From positions 1-14,183 of the forward strand of contig CAJURV010000053.1 in assembly GCA_910588925.1 (NCBI GenBank): a stretch of DNA of 14,183 nt. Direction: 5' to 3'. Below, one piece after another: positions 7,243-13,915 of the stretch (within the stretch, counting starts at the first letter, position 1; every line of letters starts with the position of its first letter). Source of the DNA: an uncultured Rikenellaceae bacterium (GTDB lineage: Bacteria > Bacteroidota > Bacteroidia > Bacteroidales > Rikenellaceae). A program made the translations under genes and the position numbers. The notes under the pieces are model-generated. The model was not told the origin of the DNA and ran no database searches. It worked only from the letters and a program-made list of their open reading frames with translations.

Positions 7243-7944
7243 TTATTTCCTCCTTTTGAACAGATCGTAGCTCAACGAGAAGCGGAACATATCGTCATGT
7301 ACCCTGAGGAAGAAATATTTATCGTCGCTTTTCTTACTTACCATCCTTGTCAAGCCGGCAGAATATTCGGCCTGCAATGTCATTCCGAATTTAAACCGAT
7401 AGCCTATTCCTGAATTGATTGCAAATGCGACGGAATTATATTTGAATTCACAGCCGGCACTACCCGGGTTACCAAAGAAATTAAAATAACGGTCACCGAG
7501 ATGGATTCTGAGCTCCGGGCCCAAAGTGAGATGCAATCCTTTTGTTTTGGGAATATAATATTTTGCGATGGCAGGAGCGACATATAAATTAAACCGATCA
7601 TACTCTTTTGGCTTCAATACCCAGTTGTTTCGCATGAATGCGGCATCTTCCATCATAACGAAACCAATCTCCGAACCTAAAGACCACGAATCGTTAAAAC
7701 GATAATCGCTGTAAATAGCGGCGAAACCATTCAGATAAGAGTTCGTTCCGAATCCACCGGCCTTACTTTTTCTGGTCTCCAAACCGGGTAGATCAGTATG
7801 GATATTCTGATACAATGTCCCCATTACAGTTCCGTACAACGGACCGCCTTTTATGCCTGCAGCCCAACCCCTATGTTCCTGCGCCGACGATATCGCAGGC
7901 ACACTCAGTGCGGCGATAATCAAAAATGACAATATATTTTTCAT
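7243..7944 (-). CDS. Small outer-membrane beta-barrel protein (porin-like)
   Basis: This 233-residue protein has a clear signal peptide (MKNILSFLIIAALSVPAISSA, cleavage before QEHRG). The remainder is made of short alternating amphipathic strands with Gly/aromatic turns (WAAGIKGGPLYG, WSLGSEIGFVM, FNLYVAPAIAKYYIP, LTLGPELRIHLGDRYF, SGIGYRFKFGMTLQAEYSAGL), ending in FRFSLSYDLFKRRK. This is the pattern of the 8-strand outer-membrane barrels common in Bacteroidota (PF13568-like). No enzymatic motif is visible. It starts 7 bp after the stop of the C10 protease gene and is almost certainly co-transcribed with it. Its base composition is AT-rich (about 38% GC in a sampled line), like the catalytic half of the protease and unlike the rest of the window. 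A role linked to the protease, such as surface display, inhibition or export, is inference only. Confidence 0.8.
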   Translation of the reverse strand: MKNILSFLIIAALSVPAISSAQEHRGWAAGIKGGPLYGTVMGTLYQNIHTDLPGLETRKSKAGGFGTNSYLNGFAAIYSDYRFNDSWSLGSEIGFVMMEDAAFMRNNWVLKPKEYDRFNLYVAPAIAKYYIPKTKGLHLTLGPELRIHLGDRYFNFFGNPGSAGCEFKYNSVAFAINSGIGYRFKFGMTLQAEYSAGLTRMVSKKSDDKYFFLRVHDDMFRFSLSYDLFKRRK

Positions 7945-7951
7945 GGCATTG

Positions 7952-9397
7952 TTATTTTATTTCGTAATAAACACCTCTTATACTATATTTAGCATATTTA
8001 TCATTAACATATGGCATTATTAAATTTTCTGAGAACCAACCGTCAGAGCTACCTCCCCAACCCCATTCACATCTAACATATTGATACACTTTCGACATGT
8101 AATTGGGATGAGTCTTATAATACCATTCGCCTCCGTTTTTAGGTTCGCAATAATAAACATTCTTTTCAGGTACAATCTTTTTTCTACATCCGTTAATTAT
8201 CCACGCGTGAGGAAGTCCTCCATTAAGGTCATCGCCCACCACTAACAATAATCGTCTTGCATTAAAATCTATATTAGCTTTAGCATAATCATATGGAGCG
8301 GGATTTGCAAAAGAGAATCCTATATTCCTTAGAAACTGTTCGTATTCTTCCTGATCCATGCTTGTGCCCTTAGAATCGGATATTGCATTAGTCCCAATGT
8401 ATATGTATTTCATTAACTGCTGAACCCTAGTCCTTGCTTCAGGATCTTGTAATTTATCTATATCCGGTTCAGCTGTCACTCTGTTCCACATATCGGAAGT
8501 AAAATTGTATCCTTTTTTGTAGTGCGCCATAATCTGAGCTATAGCTACCGGAACACATCCCACAAATACTTTGAAATTAGACGCACTTACTTGTCCCGGC
8601 TTGGCATATTCCAATAAATCGTTATACGGTTCTCCTTGATGCCATTTAGTTTTTAAAGGCACTTCTGTCTCTGATATACTAACATCGGATTTATCAATAT
8701 GGTCAAACACGCACCGGCTGAAATCGAAAGGATCCTCCCAAGGAGTATCGGGAGGGATGGGGTCTGTAACTCCGTAAGTAGCACTACGGTATCCGGCTTC
8801 TTCCATAGCCTCTTGCCTTTTGGCCTCTATCTTGGCTACGGCCGACTCGTAACGTGACTGTGCCAGGGCGTTGAAACGGGCGACACTGTCGCGTACAATA
8901 GCCTCCATATTACCTATGAAGCCGGCCAATGCCTTGTTTTCAACAGTGTCCGACACGGAGCCTTGCGGCACGAAAGCGAATACCTCGTGGTAGCGTTTGT
9001 CGGCGGAGCAGATGGAGTAACCCGCATTTCCGTCGGCCTCCAGCTCTATGAGGTAGAGCCCGGCCGAAGCATCGGCATCGGAATAGGTCTGTCGCCCGAG
9101 TTTACGTACGCTCGTAACGTTAAGTGCGTCGTCTGAAGAATAGGTAGTGGCGCTCGGGCCGTGTATGGCCTCCATTAACGCTATGGCCTCGCTTACGGGA
9201 ATATCGAAGTCGACGGCATCGTGCAGACTGTATGCGAGGAACTCGTCCTCATCCAAGTCCGAAGCCTTGAGCACGCATATTCTGTCGTAGTCGTAGCCGG
9301 CATACATGTCGGCTGTTTCGTCTTTACTGCACGAAGCGAGAGACAATATCGCCGAAGCGAATGAGACCGTAATCAGTGGTGTAATCTTACGTCTCAT
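7952..9397 (-). CDS. Lipoprotein C10-family (streptopain-type) cysteine protease
   Basis: This 481-residue protein has a lipoprotein signal with lipobox L20-A-S-C23 followed by SKDE, so it is exported and lipid-anchored. Residues about 24-230 are a propeptide-like region with a helical segment (about 160-205). The catalytic domain runs from about 245 to 481. It shows the nucleophile C281 in VGCVPVAIAQIMAHYK, the catalytic His397 in GGLPHAWIINGC and the Trp-rich WGWGGSSDGWF (445-455). These fit MEROPS family C10 (streptopain SpeB, PrtT, B. fragilis Bfp proteases), which are secreted as zymogens and mature by cutting off the propeptide. All key residues are present, so it is probably active. 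Codons for residues after about 232 (positions below about 8700) are AT-rich (about 32-45% GC in sampled lines). The N-terminal part is about 48-62% GC, and the switch falls at the propeptide/catalytic boundary. It is first in an operon with the barrel gene and has a promoter at 9520-9550. Confidence 0.93.
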   Translation of the reverse strand: MRRKITPLITVSFASAILSLASCSKDETADMYAGYDYDRICVLKASDLDEDEFLAYSLHDAVDFDIPVSEAIALMEAIHGPSATTYSSDDALNVTSVRKLGRQTYSDADASAGLYLIELEADGNAGYSICSADKRYHEVFAFVPQGSVSDTVENKALAGFIGNMEAIVRDSVARFNALAQSRYESAVAKIEAKRQEAMEEAGYRSATYGVTDPIPPDTPWEDPFDFSRCVFDHIDKSDVSISETEVPLKTKWHQGEPYNDLLEYAKPGQVSASNFKVFVGCVPVAIAQIMAHYKKGYNFTSDMWNRVTAEPDIDKLQDPEARTRVQQLMKYIYIGTNAISDSKGTSMDQEEYEQFLRNIGFSFANPAPYDYAKANIDFNARRLLLVVGDDLNGGLPHAWIINGCRKKIVPEKNVYYCEPKNGGEWYYKTHPNYMSKVYQYVRCEWGWGGSSDGWFSENLIMPYVNDKYAKYSIRGVYYEIK

Positions 9398-9519
9398 GAC
9401 TTCATATCTTAATTAGGGTTACACAAAAAGTTCGTTCCGAACCACTCCGGGACACTCTCCCGCATAAACGATTTTAAAAGTACCCGCACCATTATGTACG
9501 GACCAAAGGACTCTTTTGG

Positions 9520-9550
9520 CAAATATAACAAAATAAACCGGTTATGCAAG
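9520..9550 (-). promoter_or_regulatory. Promoter of the C10 protease-barrel operon
   Basis: On the minus strand TATATTTG (9527-9520) is a perfect -7 box. A -33-like CTTG (9550-9547) lies 19 nt upstream, one mismatch from TTTG. Transcription would start near 9513, giving a leader of about 115 nt to the ATG at 9397. A 7-bp hairpin with one G-T pair (CCAAAGG at 9503-9509 against CTTTTGG at 9513-9519) lies at the predicted start point and might be an operator. Confidence 0.65.
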
Positions 9551-9798
9551 CATAATATCCGCATTTTACTATAAAATATTTCCGACCGGTTGCTAAGTAT
9601 AAAAACCGAACCGAAAGACATACCCGCCTTTGCATGTCGCGACATGGGAAAAACGTCAATATTTATCTCAAAATCACATTAATTATAAAGTTTTTACTAT
9701 ATTCGCAGGTCGTATAAATTCATTATACGTCTTGTTCACTATTGGCAATAATCAAATTTCAAGAGGGCAAGTCCCTTTCAATGAAAAACTTAGTATAA
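9551..9798. other. Upstream region of ppiD
   Basis: This AT-rich stretch holds no convincing gene. TATATTCG at 9698-9705 is one mismatch from the -7 consensus and would place a start near 9712, but it has no -33 TTTG at the right spacing. A five-codon ORF (ATG at 9781) ends one base before the ppiD ATG at 9799; nothing else supports it. The ORF on the minus strand across 9409-9645 has no protein-like character and overlaps the protease promoter. Confidence 0.4.
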
Positions 9799-11871
9799 AT
9801 GGCTACACTTAACACTCTCAGAACGAAAGGCGGTGCCGTACTGGCCGTCGTCATAGGCGTTTCGCTCTTGGCTTTTCTTCTCGGCGACCTGGCCGGTTCG
9901 GGCGGCATTCTTTTCAACTCGTCGAAGATGAATGTCGGCCGCATCAACGGCGAAACCGTCACTTATCAGGAGTATCTGAACCGCATAGAGCGCATTACCC
10001 GTTCGCAACAGATAGCCACGGGCAATGAGAACCTCAACGACGAACAGACCCGTCAGGTACGCAATGCGGCATGGGAGAGCATAGCGCGTGAGTTGTCGTT
10101 CGGCCCCAGCCTGGAGAATCTCGGCTTGGTAGTTGGCCCCGAGGAGCTCACCGACATGGCTACGGGAGAATGGATCTCTCCGGTGATAAGCTCCATATTC
10201 GTGAATCCGCAAAGCGGCCGGTTCGACCCTGAAATGCTCAACGCATACGTATCGAACCTCGACGCCGACCCCACCGGCAACAGCCGCTTCTTCTGGAAAT
10301 ACATAGAGAACGAGATGAGCAACGAGCGGGCCATGAGCAAATACATGAGCCTCGTGGCGGGCGGAGTGTTCACCACCGACCTGGAGGTGGAACGCGGCGT
10401 GGAGAACGGCAACCGCTTCTTCGACGTGACGTACGTGGCTCGTCCCGTGATGTCGGTGGCCGACTCTACGGTGAAAGTGACCGACGCACAGATGCGTGCA
10501 TATTACGACTCGCACAAACGCCTTTTCAAACAGGATGAGAGCCGCGAATTGCAGTATGTGGTGTTCGAGGCGCTCCCCTCCGAGAGCGACTTCAAAGACG
10601 CTGAAAAGAGCGCGGACGAGATAGCCGAACAGTTACGCGTCAGCGAAGATCCCGTTCAGCTAGCCAAAATCAACGGCACCGATGCCGCATCGCTGATATT
10701 CATGAGCCCGGACGAACTTCCGTCGGAGTTGCGCGGGTTCGCTCGCACCGCCGAAAACGGCCAGATGTACGGTCCCTCGCTCACAGGCGACAAATATACC
10801 ATAGCACGTTTGGTGGGCCGTCGCTCAATGCCCGACACGGTAGGTCTCAGGCAGATAGTCTTGGCTCCGGGTAGCGGCAAACAGGCCGACAGCCTCATGG
10901 GCGTGCTCAGGAAAGGCGGCGATTTCGAAGCCGTTGCGGCGGAATACTCTCTCGACCAGCAGACCCCCGGCGGCGACATGGGACGTATAAATCCCGCCAT
11001 TATAGGCGCTCCCGGCTTCGAGGAGTACGCCAAAGCCGTTATCGGCTCCAGAAAAGGCGATATTTTCAGCGTAGAGACCCCCTACGGCATATCCATAGTA
11101 GAGAACACCTACCGCGGCCAGACGGTAGAGAAGGTTCAGGTAGCCGTCATCGAATACCTCATAGAGCCGGGCAGACAGACCCAACAGGAGGCATACGCCG
11201 ACGCGAGCAAGTTCGCATCTTCCCTTGCGGTGAAAGGCGCGGATTTCAACAAGCTCGCTTCGGAGAGCGGTCTCTCTGTAAGGGTGGCACGTCTTAGCGA
11301 GGGCGACAACAGGATAAACGGCATCGACCAGTCGGGCGAGATAGCGCGCTGGGCTTTCGAAGCCGGCGAGGGCGCATGTTCCGACGTATTCTCGATAGGA
11401 GACGCCAACTACGTGGCATACCTCTCTTCGATACGTGAACACGGCACCGTTCCTTTCGAGAAGGTCAAAGGCGACATACGCACCGTAGTGCTCGAGAAAC
11501 AGAAAGCAAACCTGCTTAAAGAGCAGATGAAAGGACAGAGCGTAACCGAGCTGTCGGAGAAATTCGACCTCGAAATCAAAAACGCTTCCGACATCAACTT
11601 CGCATCGTACTATATAGCCGACCTCGGCGTATCACCGGCGGCAATAGGCGCCATTACCGGCACCGCTAAGGGCGGCACCACCCTCCCCGTGGAAGCCGGC
11701 ATGGACATAGCCGTATTCGAAGTGGAAAATGTAGACGACCGCATGGAGACCAACGACAAAAGCGAACGCATCATGCTACAGTCGCTCGCAGAGACCAATT
11801 TGCAGAACCGCGCGTACAATGCCGTATTCGAATTGGCCGACATACGCGATACCCGCATAAGGTTCTTCTAA
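9799..11871 (+). CDS. ppiD: Membrane-anchored SurA/PpiD-type peptidyl-prolyl isomerase (foldase)
   Basis: This 690-residue protein starts with a short cytoplasmic MATLNTLRTKGG and one membrane helix (about 12-33). The rest faces the periplasm. A SurA/PpiD N-terminal chaperone-type domain covers about 46-240: VGRINGETVTYQEYLNRIER, then helices, with LFKQDESRELQYVVFEA at its end. A parvulin domain covers about 347-437: VGLRQIVLAP, GGDFEAVAAEYSLDQQTPGG, DMGRI, then GDIFSVETPYGISIVEN. A long C-terminal region (about 445-690) may include a second degenerate parvulin-like unit around 510-555 (EIARWAFEAGEGACSDVFSI). PpiD assists folding of exported and outer-membrane proteins near the Sec translocon. 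Length is in the usual range for Bacteroidota homologues. The ATG at 9799 gives exactly the expected short N-terminus. It is monocistronic, with a terminator 19 nt past the stop. Isomerase activity of the parvulin domain is not certain from sequence. Confidence 0.92.
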   Translation: MATLNTLRTKGGAVLAVVIGVSLLAFLLGDLAGSGGILFNSSKMNVGRINGETVTYQEYLNRIERITRSQQIATGNENLNDEQTRQVRNAAWESIARELSFGPSLENLGLVVGPEELTDMATGEWISPVISSIFVNPQSGRFDPEMLNAYVSNLDADPTGNSRFFWKYIENEMSNERAMSKYMSLVAGGVFTTDLEVERGVENGNRFFDVTYVARPVMSVADSTVKVTDAQMRAYYDSHKRLFKQDESRELQYVVFEALPSESDFKDAEKSADEIAEQLRVSEDPVQLAKINGTDAASLIFMSPDELPSELRGFARTAENGQMYGPSLTGDKYTIARLVGRRSMPDTVGLRQIVLAPGSGKQADSLMGVLRKGGDFEAVAAEYSLDQQTPGGDMGRINPAIIGAPGFEEYAKAVIGSRKGDIFSVETPYGISIVENTYRGQTVEKVQVAVIEYLIEPGRQTQQEAYADASKFASSLAVKGADFNKLASESGLSVRVARLSEGDNRINGIDQSGEIARWAFEAGEGACSDVFSIGDANYVAYLSSIREHGTVPFEKVKGDIRTVVLEKQKANLLKEQMKGQSVTELSEKFDLEIKNASDINFASYYIADLGVSPAAIGAITGTAKGGTTLPVEAGMDIAVFEVENVDDRMETNDKSERIMLQSLAETNLQNRAYNAVFELADIRDTRIRFF

Positions 11872-11889
11872 TTGAACATAACCGATATG

Positions 11890-11923
11890 AAAAAGGACGG
11901 CAAGTTTTTGTCGTCCTTTTTTT
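11890..11923. terminator. Bidirectional terminator between ppiD and coaD
   Basis: AAAAAGGACGGCAA (11890-11903) pairs with TTGTCGTCCTTTTT (11908-11921) around a GTTT loop; the single imperfect pair is G-T. It is followed by further T residues to 11923. It serves ppiD (stop 11871) on the plus strand. On the minus strand the A-rich left arm gives a U run for the coaD operon, whose stop is at 11998. Confidence 0.88.
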
Positions 11924-11997
11924 GTGTGATTACCGATTAATCTATATACGGAAGTCGATTTTAATTTGCCACCCTTACAGGAAGCCCCGAAGATACG

Positions 11998-12480
11998 TTA
12001 TCTGAGATCGTCCATAGTGACACCCTCGGGCATGAATTGTAACGGATCGCCTCCGTGCACGAGTATGTCCCGTACTATGGTGGACGATATCTCGGAATAC
12101 TCCGGCGGGGTCATCAGGAAGATAGTCTCAAGGTCGGAATTGAGTTTACGGTTTATCTGAGCCACGTTACGCTCGAATTCGAAGTCGCCGACGTTACGTA
12201 TGCCCCTTATTATGAAGTTTATGCCGTGCTCGCGACAGAAGTCGGCCGTGAGAGTGTCATAGTGAACCGTCTCCACCCGTTCGTCGCCCGCATACACCTT
12301 GCGGATTATATCTTTGCGCCTCTCCAAAGGCATGAAAGTACGTTTGTTGACATTTTCACCCAACCCGACCACTATCTTGTCGAACAGCATGAGGGCTTTG
12401 TCGACTATAAGTTTGTGTCCGAGAGTGAAAGGGTCGAACGAACCCGGGTATATGGCAACCCTGTTACTCGTCGTAATCAT
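11998..12480 (-). CDS. coaD: Phosphopantetheine adenylyltransferase (CoA biosynthesis)
   Basis: This 160-residue cytoplasmic enzyme transfers AMP from ATP to 4'-phosphopantetheine, giving dephospho-CoA (EC 2.7.7.3), the penultimate CoA step. It has the nucleotidyltransferase N-terminus AIYPGSFDPFTLGH (9-22, with the TxGH motif at 19-22), the conserved RGIRNVGDFEFE (92-103) and the late motif ISSTIVRD (131-138). Length is typical for CoaD (about 160). The ATG at 12480 puts six residues before the core strand and overlaps the end of rimM by 17 nt. No later ATG fits, since the core motif starts at once. This suggests translational coupling to rimM. It is last in the rpsP-rimM-coaD operon. Confidence 0.97.
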   Translation of the reverse strand: MITTSNRVAIYPGSFDPFTLGHKLIVDKALMLFDKIVVGLGENVNKRTFMPLERRKDIIRKVYAGDERVETVHYDTLTADFCREHGINFIIRGIRNVGDFEFERNVAQINRKLNSDLETIFLMTPPEYSEISSTIVRDILVHGGDPLQFMPEGVTMDDLR

Positions 12481-13000
12481 CGTATGAATATAGGTTGATA
12501 AGGCCGTCCGGCAGGTTGGCCTCCACTATGCGCGCCTCGTCGTCTACGGAGGATATTATGTCGTCAGACACAGGCACGAGCACGTTAGTACCGGAGAAAG
12601 ACACCTCTACCAGAGGATTGTCGGAATAGTCGTGGAAACACACTATGGTGCCAGACATGCCGCTGACAAGGTCTATGAACGTGTAACCGTCCATATCTTC
12701 CCAATACAGCTCGTCGTCGGCATCCGGCTCGCCGTAAGCGTAAAGCTCGCGTCCCACCAACTCGGAGGCTCTGTAGTCGTTATCGAAATCGTCGAACGCA
12801 ACCACCGCCTTGCCTACGCCGTTGCGGCGGAACGACGAAAGAAAAAGAGGAACCTCGAGCCCGTCCATATCGACGAACAACGGTTCCTCCATCTCCACCT
12901 CGTCGGGAAAACTGTCGGTGAGTCTCAACACGAGCTGGCCGTCGTTACCAAAGAGCTTGGTAACTTTTGCGATAACCTCTTTTGAACTCTCACGCTTCAT
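12464..13000 (-). CDS. rimM: Ribosome maturation factor RimM
   Basis: The ATG at 13000 gives 178 residues. RimM binds ribosomal protein uS19 and assists assembly of the 30S head and 16S rRNA processing. The N-terminal beta-barrel domain (about 1-85) includes IAKVTKLFGNDGQLVLRL, EEPLFVDMDGLEVPLF and the RNGVGKAVVAFDDFDNDYRA stretch. The PRC-barrel domain (about 95-170) includes LVSGMSGTIVCFHDYSDNP, LVPVSDDIISSVD and EANLPDGLINLYS, matching the family ending (LPeGL). The acidic composition is usual for RimM. An in-frame TTG two codons upstream (13006) is possible, but the Shine-Dalgarno-like GGAGG at 13012-13008 is spaced 7 nt from the ATG at 13000. It lies 46 nt downstream of rpsP, its classic partner. 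Confidence 0.92.
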   Translation of the reverse strand: MKRESSKEVIAKVTKLFGNDGQLVLRLTDSFPDEVEMEEPLFVDMDGLEVPLFLSSFRRNGVGKAVVAFDDFDNDYRASELVGRELYAYGEPDADDELYWEDMDGYTFIDLVSGMSGTIVCFHDYSDNPLVEVSFSGTNVLVPVSDDIISSVDDEARIVEANLPDGLINLYSYDDYDE

Positions 13001-13007
13001 AAGCAAT

Positions 13008-13012
13008 CCTCC
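13008..13012 (-). promoter_or_regulatory. Shine-Dalgarno-like site of rimM
   Basis: On the minus strand GGGAGGATT precedes the ATG at 13000 with 7 nt between GGAGG and the start. This decides in favour of 13000 over the TTG at 13006. Strong sites of this kind are rare in Bacteroidota, where most genes lack them. Confidence 0.55.
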
Positions 13013-13046
13013 CTCGGAGTCGATTCATGCGGTCGCCCGCACACGC

Positions 13047-13607
13047 CTATTCGGCAACAGCTTCAGCAGCAGGAGCCTCTTCCGTCTCTGCAGCAGCCTC
13101 TTCGGCTTCAGTGGCAGCGGCGGCTTCAGCGGCTGCGGCAGCCTCTGCTTCGGCGCGTTTGGCAGCGATAGCGGCGGCTTTAGCCTCTTTCACCTTGGTC
13201 TCTTCGGCAAGACGAGCGGCTGCAGCGGCCTTCTTGCTGTCGGCCAATTTCTGGAGCTTAGCGCCCTCGTTAGCCTCTTTACCCGCGAGCCACTTGTTGA
13301 AACGCTCTTCGGCAACCTCCATTGAGAAAGCGCCCTTCTTGACACCGCCCAAAAGGTGCTTCTTCATCAAGACACCCTCTTTAGAGAGGATAGACTTAAC
13401 CGTGTCGGTAGGTTGAGCACCCTTCTGAAGCCATGACAACGCATGGTCGAAGTTGAGCTCTACTGACGCGGGGTTAGTGTTGGGGTTGTAGGTACCCAAC
13501 TTTTCGATGAATTTGCCGTCGCGCGGCGATCTGCTGTCGGCAACCACGATGTGATAGAAAGCGAAACCTTTCTTACCGTGGCGAGCCAAACGAATTTTTA
13601 CAGCCAT
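13047..13607 (-). CDS. rpsP: 30S ribosomal protein bS16 with long Ala/Glu tail
   Basis: This 186-residue protein has the bS16 core at residues 1-85: MAVKIRLARHGKKGFAFYHI, VVADSRSPRDGKFIEKLGTY, NP...SVELNFDHALSWLQKGAQPTDTVKSILSKEGV. bS16 binds 16S rRNA in the 30S body and is needed for its assembly. The core is followed by about 30 residues (MKKHLLGGVKKGAFSMEVAEERFNKWLAGK) and then a low-complexity tail (about 119-186) rich in Ala, Glu and Lys. The tail is probably a long helix or disordered. Bacterial bS16 is usually 80-100 residues; extended forms of about 180 are usual in Bacteroidota as far as I recall. It is first in the operon with rimM and coaD and is preceded by a good promoter and a leader hairpin. 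Confidence 0.97.
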   Translation of the reverse strand: MAVKIRLARHGKKGFAFYHIVVADSRSPRDGKFIEKLGTYNPNTNPASVELNFDHALSWLQKGAQPTDTVKSILSKEGVLMKKHLLGGVKKGAFSMEVAEERFNKWLAGKEANEGAKLQKLADSKKAAAAARLAEETKVKEAKAAAIAAKRAEAEAAAAAEAAAATEAEEAAAETEEAPAAEAVAE

Positions 13608-13625
13608 TGTTCTGTAATTTAAAAA

Positions 13626-13657
13626 GTTAATATTCGGCCTTCACGAGGCCATTTAAC
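13626..13657 (-). promoter_or_regulatory. Hairpin in the rpsP leader
   Basis: GGCCT (13636-13640) pairs with AGGCC (13646-13650) around TCACG. The flanks GTTAA (13626-13630) and TTAAC (13653-13657) can pair further past a small internal loop. It lies about 20-50 nt upstream of the rpsP start, inside the predicted leader. It might be a site of feedback control; I know of no described family for it. Confidence 0.35.
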
Positions 13658-13696
13658 ATAGTCGCACGGAACCGGCACTGCGGTAGCACGACACCG

Positions 13697-13727
13697 CAAA
13701 GGTATTCTTTTTTCCCGATAGTACAAA
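13697..13727 (-). promoter_or_regulatory. Promoter of the rpsP-rimM-coaD operon
   Basis: On the minus strand the -33 box TTTG (13727-13724), a 19-nt spacer and the -7 box TACCTTTG (13704-13697) match the Bacteroidota consensus TTTG-N19-TAnnTTTG fully. Transcription would begin near 13690, giving a leader of about 80 nt before the ATG at 13607. Confidence 0.8.
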
Positions 13728-13915
13728 AATATCGGATATTTTATCGTCTATGTTACAGATTATTGGAAGTCTTCAACCGGTTGCGCAGCTACCCTTTCCG
13801 CAATGTTTTGGTACTGATGATTCCCTGTAAATGTATGCTACGTGGCATCTTCAGCCGGGCGACGATTATCTTCTTGGCTTGACGATATACGCATTATTGG
13901 GCCGGATGGGGTGAA
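13728..13915. other. Intergenic stretch upstream of rpsP, no gene seen
   Basis: Between the rpsP promoter and the right repeat I see no ORF with protein character, no tRNA and no clear terminator. A direct boundary with the repeat is not sharp; similarity to the left copy fades around 13910-13925. Confidence 0.4.

Noticed and set aside
9409..9645. Minus-strand ORF of 78 codons upstream of the protease
   Set aside because: It lacks protein-like character and lies across the protease promoter. It is best read as chance in an AT-rich intergenic stretch.
9790..10515. Minus-strand ORF of 241 codons
   Set aside because: It is a shadow of ppiD with a His/Val-rich translation and no start context or family resemblance.
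13027..13416. Plus-strand Ala/Ser-rich ORF of 129 codons
   Set aside because: It is a shadow of the Ala/Glu-rich tail of rpsP on the other strand.
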